From: Microvirga vignae
Lineage (GTDB): Bacteria; Pseudomonadota; Alphaproteobacteria; Rhizobiales; Beijerinckiaceae
NCBI RefSeq assembly: GCF_001017175.1
Contig: NZ_LCYG01000015.1
Location: 1 to 64,000 of the forward strand
Length of the DNA: 64,000 bases
Direction of reading: 5' to 3'
The position numbers and the translations under genes are program-made. Shown here in pieces: positions 27,677 to 35,543 of this stretch (the stretch's first letter is position 1; each line of letters opens with the position of its first letter). The notes beneath the pieces are model-generated. The model was not told the origin of the DNA. It made no database searches and saw only the letters and a program-made list of their open reading frames with translations.

Positions 27677-28702
27677 ATGTCTCTCCACAGGATCAGCGAT
27701 CAGGCTTTCGCTCCTGCTGCCTCTTCCATCGACTGCGGCGATATCCCTGGCGCGGTACTCGGGATCGTGACCGCCGATGGGCAGCGCGATGTGCGCTGGA
27801 AAGGCTACGCGCAGATCGAGCCGCACGAGGAGAACCTGTCACGGGAGACATGGTTCGATCTCGCATCGCTCACGAAGGTCATCTTCACCACCACGACGAT
27901 CTTACGTCTCATGGAAGAAGGCCGCATCGCGCTCGACGACCCGCTGATCAAGGTGATCCCGGATCTGCGCCAATACGACATGAATGCGGCTGAGCGGCGT
28001 CTCACGTTCCGGCAATGCTTGGCGCATCAAACCCATTTGCCTGCAGTCGAGCCGCTGTACACCTGCGGACAGGATCCGAATACGCTGCGCGCCTTCATTC
28101 TCCAGCGCGTGTGGCAAAGTGGGCCGCCGGTCTATTCCGACATCAACTTCATGCTGCTCGGCATCGCGATCGAACGCATCACGGGAAAACCGCTGATCGA
28201 CCAGCCGCTTCCTCAAAGCTTTTCCTTTCGCCCGGACCCGCGCCTGTGCGCGGCCACCGAGCGCTGCACATGGCGCGGCCGCGTGATCCGCGGCGAGGTG
28301 CATGACGAGAATGCCTTTGCGCTCGGCGGAGCGTCCGGTCACGCCGGTCTCTTCGGCACCATCGACGGCGTTCTGGACTTCGCCCATGGCCTTCTCGGCG
28401 GCTCGATTCTCTCAGCCGGTTCGCTCAAGGCCATCCGGACCCGTGAATCGGAAAAGCGCACCGTCGGCTGGGAAGGTTTCTATCCAGGCTGGCATGGGGG
28501 CGATGCCTGCTCCCCGACGACCATCGGCCATACGGGCTTTACCGGCACCGGCCTCTGGGTCGATTTCGAACGAGGGCTCGCCTGGTCCCTCCTGACCAAC
28601 CGGGTCCATCCGTCCCGCCACAAGGACAGCGGCATCCTGGGCTTGCGACGTGCAACGGGCGAGCAGGTCATCGCGTTGTTCGACGGCCGGACCGGGTTTT
28701 AA
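27677..28702 (+). CDS. Serine hydrolase, beta-lactamase class C family, cytosolic
   Basis: This 341-residue penicillin-binding-protein-like hydrolase has the catalytic SxxK as ASLTKVIF (Ser about residue 61), a YxN-type motif VYSDINFMLLG (about 152) and the KTG equivalent HTGFTGTGLW (about 285). No signal peptide is present, so it should act in the cytosol, unlike AmpC. It lies between anmK and murQ. A peptidase or esterase acting on imported muropeptide pieces is a reasonable inference but unproven. ATG 27677 (MSLHRIS) follows the anmK stop by 4 bases. Confidence 0.83.
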   Translation: MSLHRISDQAFAPAASSIDCGDIPGAVLGIVTADGQRDVRWKGYAQIEPHEENLSRETWFDLASLTKVIFTTTTILRLMEEGRIALDDPLIKVIPDLRQYDMNAAERRLTFRQCLAHQTHLPAVEPLYTCGQDPNTLRAFILQRVWQSGPPVYSDINFMLLGIAIERITGKPLIDQPLPQSFSFRPDPRLCAATERCTWRGRVIRGEVHDENAFALGGASGHAGLFGTIDGVLDFAHGLLGGSILSAGSLKAIRTRESEKRTVGWEGFYPGWHGGDACSPTTIGHTGFTGTGLWVDFERGLAWSLLTNRVHPSRHKDSGILGLRRATGEQVIALFDGRTGF

Positions 28703-28769
28703 GGATGCCTGCAAAAAGGCGGTGACGCGGACCTTCAGGGGCCGGCTGTCGATTGCTGGAGCGGCGGAC

Positions 28770-28785
28770 TGGTCCTATATTGGTC
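28770..28785 (+). promoter_or_regulatory. Paired TGGTC boxes before murQ
   Basis: TGGTC occurs at 28770-28774 and again at 28781-28785, an 11-base direct repeat about 20 bases before the murQ ATG. The boxes resemble those at 26494-26522. They may let the GntR regulator control murQ separately from anmK. Binding is not shown. Confidence 0.4.
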
Positions 28786-28803
28786 TGGAAGAAAGTTGGC
28801 ATA

Positions 28804-29697
28804 ATGGCGACAGAACATTTCAGTACCCGCTTCCAGGATCTCGACACCTGGTCCAGCCTCGATGTCCTCACGGCCTTCTATGAGGGACAGCTCTCGGCGG
28901 TGGCCGCCGTAAGGTCGTCGCTTCCGGCCATCGCGGCGGCGGCGCAAGAGGCAGCGGTGCGCCTGCGCCGGGGTGGACGCCTCGTCTATGTGGGCGCGGG
29001 CACCTCCGGCCGCATCGGCGTCCAGGACGGCACGGAACTCCCGCCCACCTTCAACTGGCCCGACGACAAGCTCGTCTATCTCATTGCCGGTGGCGCGGGC
29101 GCCATCATGAAGGCGGTGGAGAATGCCGAGGATTCGGTCGAGGAAGGAGTTGCCGGCATCCGCAACAACAATATCGGCCCGGACGACGTGGTGATCGGCG
29201 TGGCGGCGAGCGGTCGGACGCCCTTCACCATCGCTGCGCTGAAAGAGGCCGCCGCACGCGGCGCGCAGACCATCGGCATCTCCAACAATGCGGATGCGCC
29301 CATTCTGGAAGCCTGCTCTCATCCGATTCTCGCCGACACGGGCGAGGAGGTGATTGCAGGATCCACCCGCATGAAAGCCGGCACCGCTCAGAAAGTGATT
29401 CTGAACCTTCTCTCCTCGCTCATCATGGTGCGCATGGGCCGCGTCTATCGCGGGCTCATGGTGAATATGCGCGCGACGAATGCGAAGCTGCGTCGCCGCA
29501 GCGAAGTGATGGTGATGCAGATCACCGATTGCGACGAGGCGACAGCCACGGATGCGATCCTCCAAGCCGGCGGGGACCTGAAGACCGCCGTTCTGATCGC
29601 CATGGGGGCCAGTCCACAGCAAGCCAGGGGGGCGCTTGAGCGCAGCGATGGTAATTTGCGCGAAGCCCTGGCAGACTTTTCCAAGACAAAGAAGTAA
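28804..29697 (+). CDS. murQ: N-acetylmuramic acid 6-phosphate etherase
   Basis: The 297-residue SIS-domain etherase shows LVYVGAGTSGRIGVQDGTEL (about residues 62-81), VIGVAASGRTPFTIAALKEA (about 140) and GEEVIAGSTRMKAGTAQK (about 182). A C-terminal UBA-like helical part (TAVLIAMGASPQQARGAL) follows. It splits MurNAc-6-phosphate into GlcNAc-6-phosphate and D-lactate. GlcNAc-6-phosphate then goes to NagA, encoded at 21514. ATG 28804 is used; the frame extends 17 codons upstream across the TGGTC boxes, which argues against an earlier start. Confidence 0.95.
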   Translation: MATEHFSTRFQDLDTWSSLDVLTAFYEGQLSAVAAVRSSLPAIAAAAQEAAVRLRRGGRLVYVGAGTSGRIGVQDGTELPPTFNWPDDKLVYLIAGGAGAIMKAVENAEDSVEEGVAGIRNNNIGPDDVVIGVAASGRTPFTIAALKEAAARGAQTIGISNNADAPILEACSHPILADTGEEVIAGSTRMKAGTAQKVILNLLSSLIMVRMGRVYRGLMVNMRATNAKLRRRSEVMVMQITDCDEATATDAILQAGGDLKTAVLIAMGASPQQARGALERSDGNLREALADFSKTKK

Positions 29698-29741
29698 GAC
29701 GCTTGCTTTAGACGAGCGGCAGAAGGGGCCAGAAGAGCGTC

Positions 29742-30650
29742 ATGGCATTGGGGCTTGGCATCGACGCAGGCGGAACGGCGACCCGGTGGCGCCTGGCCGA
29801 TGATCAGGGCCAGTGCGTTGCGCAAGGCAGATCCGAGCCTTTGACGGGCCATCTGTTCTCAGCTGCTGCAGAAGAGAGAGCCCGCCAGATCATCCTCGAC
29901 ATGGCTCAGGCCGTGGCGCGCATGGGCAAGCCGCTCGGCATCATCGCAGGCATCACGGGCCTCACCCGCGACACACCCGCAGAGGCCAAGATGCGCTCCC
30001 TGTTCGCGGAGATCTTCGAACTGCCTCAGGAAAAGGTCTTCGTCGCCGAGGATATGTGGATCGCCTATCTTTCCTATTTCGCTCTGGGAGAGGGCATTCT
30101 CGTCTATAGCGGCACGGGCTCCATCGGCTACTATCTCTCCGAAGCCAAGGAGGTGATCCGTGTCGGCGGGCGCGGCAACCTGATCGACGACGGCGGCTCG
30201 GGCTTCTGGATCGCACGCGAGGCCCTGAAGACGGTTCTGCGGAAGGAAGAGGAAGGCCCGGGCAAAGGCTGGGCCACGACCCTGGGCCAATGTCTCGCCA
30301 AGGCTCTCGGCGGCACCGATTGGAACATCGTGCGCTCTTATGTCTATGGCGGCGACCGGGGTAAGATCGGCTCCCTTGCGCAGGCTGTCGGCGAGGCGGC
30401 GAAAGCCGATGACAGGACCGCCCTGCGGATCTTGCGCGAAGCGGGCGAGGAGCTGGCGCGTCTTGCCAATTGCCTGACTGAGCGCGTGGGGCCCCGCCCC
30501 GTAGCCCTGGCGGGCGGCGGCTCGCGGCTCCATCCCATCGTGGCGAACGCCTTCCGCCAGCATCTCATCGCCCCGGTCGAGTTCATCACGACGGATCTGG
30601 ACGCCGCCATGACGGCGGCGAGGCTCGCCGCCACCTTGACCAGAGCTTGA
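29742..30650 (+). CDS. BadF/BadG-type sugar kinase, second copy
   Basis: The 302-residue ASKHA kinase has ALGLGIDAGGTATRWRLAD (residue 2), IAGITGLTRDTP, VYSGTGSIGYYLSE (about 125), VGGRGNLIDDGGSGFWIARE (about 145) and VALAGGGSRLHPIV (about 255). It is distinct from the kinase at 18818 and sits directly after murQ. It may phosphorylate MurNAc or GlcNAc released from imported fragments, as MurK/NagK-type enzymes do. The substrate is inferred from context only. Confidence 0.8.
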   Translation: MALGLGIDAGGTATRWRLADDQGQCVAQGRSEPLTGHLFSAAAEERARQIILDMAQAVARMGKPLGIIAGITGLTRDTPAEAKMRSLFAEIFELPQEKVFVAEDMWIAYLSYFALGEGILVYSGTGSIGYYLSEAKEVIRVGGRGNLIDDGGSGFWIAREALKTVLRKEEEGPGKGWATTLGQCLAKALGGTDWNIVRSYVYGGDRGKIGSLAQAVGEAAKADDRTALRILREAGEELARLANCLTERVGPRPVALAGGGSRLHPIVANAFRQHLIAPVEFITTDLDAAMTAARLAATLTRA

Positions 30651-30730
30651 GTGGACAAGCGAGGCTTGCCTATTGTCCCGGTCTCGTCCAAGACTTCGTC
30701 TCCATTCGGACTGAGACGATTGTTCAAGCC

Positions 30731-31633
30731 ATGCAAGCTCTTTTCGTAGGCCAGACCTATATCGACGTCACCTTCCTGGCGGATGAGCTCCCCACGGGGG
30801 ACGATAAGACCGTCGCCCGGGATTACGCCATTTCCTTCGGCGGCAATGCGGTGACGGCCGCCTTTGCCTGCGCCAAGCTCGGCATTGCGCCCGACCTCCT
30901 GACCTCGATTGCCGATGACTGGTTGGGCCGCATGTTCATCGACATGGCGGCGAAATACGGCATCTCGGTCCATCACCGGAAGGTGAAGGAATCCTCGCTT
31001 TCCTTCATCATGCCGCGCGGCGGAAAGCGTGCCATCGTGCGCTGCCGCGACGACCATTACCTGCATCCCGTGCCGCCGCTGAACCTGCAGGGTTGCCGTG
31101 CGCTTCATCTCGACGGCCACCAGGCCGATGCGGCGATGCACTATGCCAAGGCCTGCCGCGAGGCCGGCATTCTCACGTCCCTCGACGGTGGCGGTCTGCG
31201 CTCCAACACGCATGAACTTCTCGAGTTCATCGATGTCGCCATCGTGGCCGAGCGTCTCTGCGAGCAGATGAACCTGAGCCCAAGCGAGATGCTCACCTAT
31301 CTGAAGGGCCGCGGCTGCAGGATCGGCGGCGTCACCATGGGCGAGCGCGGCATGCTCTGGTACGACGAGAACGGCACGGAAAGCGTTCTGCCGGCGCTCG
31401 ACATTCCCGCCCCGCTCGTCGTGGACACCAACGGCGCGGGCGACATCTTCCATGGTTCGTATGTCTACTCTGCGATGGCACGTCCCGAGCTGCCCTGGCG
31501 CGAGCATTTCATCTTCGCTCGTGCGGCATCTGCCCACGCCATTCAGCATCTCGGGAACGAGGCAAGCCTTCCAAACCTCAAGGAGGTCGAGGAGACGCAA
31601 GCTCAGTTCTCGGAACGTAAACTGGCCGCATGA
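30731..31633 (+). CDS. PfkB family carbohydrate kinase
   Basis: The 300-residue ribokinase-fold enzyme starts MQALFVGQTYIDVTFLADEL, with the substrate-side GG motif YAISFGGNAVTAAFACAKLG (about residues 36-55). The PfkB C-terminal signature VVDTNGAGDIFHGSYVY (about 230) carries the catalytic Asp. ATG 30731 is preferred; the open frame reaches 30647 but that part overlaps the previous gene's stop and is unlike the family. It ends the amino-sugar region and may phosphorylate a sugar released there. The substrate is unknown. Confidence 0.82.
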   Translation: MQALFVGQTYIDVTFLADELPTGDDKTVARDYAISFGGNAVTAAFACAKLGIAPDLLTSIADDWLGRMFIDMAAKYGISVHHRKVKESSLSFIMPRGGKRAIVRCRDDHYLHPVPPLNLQGCRALHLDGHQADAAMHYAKACREAGILTSLDGGGLRSNTHELLEFIDVAIVAERLCEQMNLSPSEMLTYLKGRGCRIGGVTMGERGMLWYDENGTESVLPALDIPAPLVVDTNGAGDIFHGSYVYSAMARPELPWREHFIFARAASAHAIQHLGNEASLPNLKEVEETQAQFSERKLAA

Positions 31634-31786
31634 GGGCTGCCGGATTTTCGGGAATTCGCGGTCTTCCGGTTACGGGATCGTGAAATACACTTTATGACGC
31701 AGCAATAGTTACAAAATAATATTAATAGGTTAAGCTCAGGCCTGGGTTACCGCGTACCGCAGTTGGTGGGTTCATAGGATACCGGC

Positions 31787-33259
31787 GTGAGCTCCTTCCG
31801 AACCTGGACACATGGCCTTGACCAAATCCGCTTCGGGCCGGGAGCGGCAGGTCTCAGCCGGGCATTCCTGTCCAGCGTTCTGGAAAACGTCCCGCTCGCC
31901 ATCTGCATGACTCTTGGTCCCGAGCACCGTTTCGCATTCGCTAACAAGATCTTCCGCTCTGCTCTTGCGGTCTCGGGTAAGGCCCTGGTCGGTAAAGCGA
32001 TCCACGAAGCTCTCGGCGACCACTATACCGAGCAGACGCTGGCTCCCCGACGATTTGTTCTTGAAACCGGCCAGCCTGCTCAGATCACCAGCGTCGCCTG
32101 TGGTCCCGACGCCGCGCAGGACACGACCTTCTGGGACATTACGTTCCTTCCCGTGCGGGATACCAGGAATCAGGTCATCGGGGTCTTGTCGCTGGGCCTC
32201 GACGTGACCTTGCGCGTCAATGCCACTCTGGAGGCCGACCGGCAGACGCAGGAAGGCGCCATCAACAGCAAGCGCCTTGCGCTCGCCGTCGAGGCGACCG
32301 AGTTGGGGCTATGGGAATGGATTGTCGAGACCGGCACAATCTATTGGTCGGACCGCCAGAGAGAAATCTTTGGTGTCTCCGCCGATGAACCGCTCACGCA
32401 CGAGCTCTGGGTCTCGTCCATTCACCCGGAGGATCGCGATTGGGTGGTCGAGAAAGTCGGCTCTCTCATGGATCCTGACTCGAAGGGCAAGCTTCAGAAG
32501 GAATACCGCATCGTTCGCCCCGATGGAGAGACCCGCTGGATCAGCAGCAGGGGGCGCATGCTCTACGAAAATGTCGACGGCAGGCCGCAGGCTTCCCGGC
32601 TTCTCGGCACCATTCTCGACATCACGGAACGCCGCACGAATGAGGAGGCCCGCCGCCTTCTTGCGAAAGAACTCAATCACAGGGTGAAGAACCTGTTCGC
32701 CCTGGCCAGCGCCATGGTGACCATGACGGCGAGAACCGCGGCATCACCTGAAGAAATGGCCGCAGCGCTGCATGGGCGTCTGCAGGCATTGGCGAGAGCC
32801 CACGAGCTCATCCGCCCGGCCCTCTCGGAGGAACACCCGCATCAGGGTGAAACCACAGTTGCGTCGATTGTGGAAACGATCCTGGCGCCGCACAGAGATT
32901 TCAGCCTGCCCGGCAGAATCCTGATTGAATGCGCTCGGATCGTGGTCGGTGCACGATCGACCACCAGCCTGACACTCGTACTACACGAGCTTGCGACGAA
33001 TGCCTCCAAATATGGAGCGCTCTCCGCCAACGATGGATCTCTCACCGTCGCCTGCTGGCAGGATGGAGACACCGTATCGCTGGTCTGGCAGGAAAGAGGC
33101 GGCCCCGTCGTCGAGGGCCCGCCTCCATCGAAGGGATTCGGCTCGCACCTGGCACGCAAAAGCGTCATGGATCAGCTGGAGGGCGAGATCACTTACGACT
33201 GGCAGCACGAGGGGCTGCGCGTCGAGCTGCGCCTTCCGCTTGCGCACCTGTCCCGCTGA
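31787..33259 (+). CDS. PAS-domain HWE family sensor histidine kinase
   Basis: This 490-residue cytosolic sensor kinase has two PAS domains. The first spans about residues 25-150; the second, about 165-290, contains WSDRQREIFGVS, HPEDRDWV and a PAC motif GTILDITERR. The HWE kinase core then shows the dimerisation box KELNHRVKNLFALASAMV (about 300), the N-box VLHELATNASKYGALSANDG (about 400) and KGFGSHLARKSV. HWE kinases often feed general stress or light responses. No response regulator is adjacent. The start is GTG at 31787. An AT-rich stretch (31681-31730) upstream probably holds its promoter. Confidence 0.87.
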   Translation: MSSFRTWTHGLDQIRFGPGAAGLSRAFLSSVLENVPLAICMTLGPEHRFAFANKIFRSALAVSGKALVGKAIHEALGDHYTEQTLAPRRFVLETGQPAQITSVACGPDAAQDTTFWDITFLPVRDTRNQVIGVLSLGLDVTLRVNATLEADRQTQEGAINSKRLALAVEATELGLWEWIVETGTIYWSDRQREIFGVSADEPLTHELWVSSIHPEDRDWVVEKVGSLMDPDSKGKLQKEYRIVRPDGETRWISSRGRMLYENVDGRPQASRLLGTILDITERRTNEEARRLLAKELNHRVKNLFALASAMVTMTARTAASPEEMAAALHGRLQALARAHELIRPALSEEHPHQGETTVASIVETILAPHRDFSLPGRILIECARIVVGARSTTSLTLVLHELATNASKYGALSANDGSLTVACWQDGDTVSLVWQERGGPVVEGPPPSKGFGSHLARKSVMDQLEGEITYDWQHEGLRVELRLPLAHLSR

Positions 33260-33269
33260 ACGGGACAGG
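33247..33269. terminator. Hairpin between convergent kinase and prfC
   Basis: CCTGTCCCG (33247-33255) pairs perfectly with CGGGACAGG (33261-33269) around a 5-base loop that includes the kinase stop codon. No T-run follows on either strand. It may still separate the two convergent transcripts. Confidence 0.45.
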
Positions 33270-33285
33270 CGACACCAAGCTGCCG

Positions 33286-34869
33286 TCAAGCCGCCTTCTT
33301 CTGGTAATCCTTCACATCCGAGAACCGGATCGATTTGTAGCGATCCATCTCGTATTGCAGGTTGAAGGCATTTGCCGCCATGAACACGGGCGCCTCATCG
33401 AGATCGCGCGCCATGGATGACAGGTGGCTCTCGATGAACTTGTCGAGCTCTCGCGGATCGTCCGCCGTGATCCAACGGCAGATCGAGAAGCGCGTCGGCT
33501 CGTAGTCGATCGGCAGGCCGTATTCGGCGCTGAGGCGCTCTTTGAGCACATCGAGCTGCAGCGCACCGACGACGCCGACGATGGCGCCGGAACCATCCTG
33601 CGGAATGAAGAGCTGAACGACGCCCTCCTCCGCCATCTGCTGCAGCGCCTCGCGCAGCTTCTTCGCCTTCATGGCATCCTGCAGCTTGATGCGGCGCAGG
33701 ATTTCGGGCGCGAAGCTCGGCACGCCACGGAACACGATGTCCTCGCCTTCGGTCAGCGTATCGCCGATGCGCAGCGTGCCGTGGTTCGGAATGCCGACCA
33801 CGTCGCCCGCCCATGCTTCGTCCGCAATCGCGCGGTCCTGCGCGAAGAAGAACTGCGGCGTGTTGAGGCTCATGGGCTTGCCCGTGCGCACGAGTTTCGC
33901 CTTCATGCCACGCTGGAGTTTTCCTGAGCAGATGCGCATGAAGGCGATGCGGTCGCGGTGGTTCGGATCCATGTTGGCCTGGATCTTGAACACGAAGCCG
34001 GTCATGCGGCTCTCGCCCGCTTCCACGAGGCGCTTGTCCGCCTCCTGGCCGCGCGGCGGCGGCGCATGCTCGGCCAACGCATCGATGAGATCGCGCACGC
34101 CGAAATTGCGCAGCGCGGAGCCGAAGAACACCGGCGTCAGGTGGCCTTCGCGGAAGGCTGCCAGATCGAACGGCCTGCAGGCTTCCTGCGCCAGCATCAC
34201 CTCCTCCTGCCAGGCATCCGCCTCTTCCGGCGGCAGCAGGTTCACCAGCTTCTGATCGTCGGGACCGGAGACCGGCATCAGCTCATCGTCCGTGTCGATG
34301 CGGCGCACGAGATTGCGGCTCAGATCGAACGTGCCGGCGAAACTCTTGCCCTGGCTGATCGGCCAGGTGATGGGAGCGGTGTCGAGGGCCAGCGTCTTCT
34401 CGATCTCGTCGAGCAGATCGAAGGGGCTGCGCGCCTCGCGGTCCATCTTGTTGATGAAGGTCACAATGGGGATGTCGCGCATGCGGCACACTTCGAAGAG
34501 CTTGCGCGTGCGCGCCTCGATGCCCTTCGCGGCGTCGATCACCATGATGGCCGAGTCCACCGCCGTCAGCGTGCGGTAGGTATCCTCCGAGAAGTCCTCG
34601 TGGCCCGGCGTGTCGAGCAGGTTGAAGACGCAGCCGCCGTATTCGAAGGTCATCACCGAGGTCACGACCGAGATGCCGCGCTCCTTCTCGATGCCCATCC
34701 AGTCGGAGCGGGTCGAGACGCGGTTCTTCTTGGCCTTCACCTCGCCGGCGAGCTGGATCGCGCCTCCGAAGAGCAGCAGCTTCTCGGTGAGCGTGGTCTT
34801 GCCCGCGTCGGGGTGGGAGATGATCGCAAAGGTTCGGCGGCGGCCCACAGGGGCCGGAAGATCGGTCAT
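33286..34869 (-). CDS. prfC: Peptide chain release factor 3
   Basis: This 527-residue translational GTPase releases RF1 and RF2 from the ribosome after termination. G1 is SHPDAGKTTLTEKLL (residue 18), the switch region KERGISVVTSVM follows, G3 is DTPGHEDFSED and G4 is NKMDREA. The C-terminal part has the RF3 FVFKIQANMDP and FAQDRAIADEAWAGDV regions. Length is normal for RF3. It appears monocistronic, with a long non-coding stretch upstream (34870-35543). Confidence 0.96.
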   Translation of the reverse strand: MTDLPAPVGRRRTFAIISHPDAGKTTLTEKLLLFGGAIQLAGEVKAKKNRVSTRSDWMGIEKERGISVVTSVMTFEYGGCVFNLLDTPGHEDFSEDTYRTLTAVDSAIMVIDAAKGIEARTRKLFEVCRMRDIPIVTFINKMDREARSPFDLLDEIEKTLALDTAPITWPISQGKSFAGTFDLSRNLVRRIDTDDELMPVSGPDDQKLVNLLPPEEADAWQEEVMLAQEACRPFDLAAFREGHLTPVFFGSALRNFGVRDLIDALAEHAPPPRGQEADKRLVEAGESRMTGFVFKIQANMDPNHRDRIAFMRICSGKLQRGMKAKLVRTGKPMSLNTPQFFFAQDRAIADEAWAGDVVGIPNHGTLRIGDTLTEGEDIVFRGVPSFAPEILRRIKLQDAMKAKKLREALQQMAEEGVVQLFIPQDGSGAIVGVVGALQLDVLKERLSAEYGLPIDYEPTRFSICRWITADDPRELDKFIESHLSSMARDLDEAPVFMAANAFNLQYEMDRYKSIRFSDVKDYQKKAA

Positions 34870-34974
34870 GGCTCTTAAGGTTCTTGGTGGACGCAGTGGA
34901 GGACAGAACGCCGCAGCGCCCCGCCCTTTCGTTGGCTTCTTCTGACCCCATATGGGGGCTTCCCGTCAACAACG

Positions 34975-35003
34975 AAAGGAGGTGATCCAGTGTCTCATTG
35001 TCA
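34975..35003. repeat. Dispersed repeat carrying the complement of the 16S rRNA 3' tail
   Basis: The stretch 34979-35003 matches 55132-55156 in 23 of 25 bases. In addition AAAGGAGGTGATCCAG (34975-34990) is the exact complement of CTGGATCACCTCCTTT, the conserved end of 16S rRNA. Upstream sequence does not look like rRNA, so it is not a full rRNA gene. Confidence 0.6.
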
Positions 35004-35097
35004 CTGCCGTCGCCTCGCCGTGGTCGCCCGCTAAGTCATTGATTTAGCCCTGGCTTTGTGGAGACGCCCGCGGCGTTCTACACGGCGAGATAATGCC

Positions 35098-35133
35098 GGG
35101 ACACACAGGGGATGCAAATTCCCTGTGTGTCCC
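35098..35133. repeat. Perfect 13-base-pair hairpin
   Basis: GGGACACACAGGG (35098-35110) and CCCTGTGTGTCCC (35121-35133) pair without mismatch around a 10-base loop. It lies far from either flanking gene's stop. Neither strand has a clear T-run after it, so a terminator is not certain. Confidence 0.65.
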
Positions 35134-35543
35134 TATCCCTATTTCCAGTTTCACGGCTGCTCCCGCCTGTCCCTGCCGGCTCCGATTTGGCCCTACCATG
35201 AGCCCTGATACTGCCGCATAGCTTCAGCTGCTTGCTCCAGGTGAGAATCATCCCCTCATGAGGGGAATTGCCGGCTTGCCCCTGAGACTTGGCCCTGTGA
35301 GTGGTCGTTCGCGCGCTTCACACGAGGAAGTGCCGAGGCGGGACCAGCCACCTAGGTCAGGCCACCTGCCCTCAGCCATCCCTCACGGATCGATATCGTG
35401 CAGCTGACCAAGCCGCTCAGAGCCGCCTCTGCCCGCAACGGGAGAGCTGACCATCGGGACAATACGTCACCTCTGTCATGCCGATTGAGCGGAGTGCTTC
35501 CGACACGGTCTGACAACGATCAAAAATCGCCGGACCCGCGGCT

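Larger units (their letters stand above)
34870..35543. other. 674-base gap with repeats and hairpins, no gene recognised
   Basis: It contains the prfC leader, a 25-base dispersed repeat (34979-35003), a 13-base-arm hairpin (35098-35133) and the palindrome CCCCTCATGAGGGG (35252-35265). Short frames here show no family signature. An unannotated small RNA is possible but not supported. Confidence 0.5.

Noticed and set aside
34975-34990. A 16S rRNA gene end on the minus strand
   Set aside because: Only 16 bases match the conserved 3' tail; sequence that should be rRNA upstream (higher coordinates) shows no anti-SD helix or other rRNA feature, and part of the match recurs in another gap as a short dispersed repeat.
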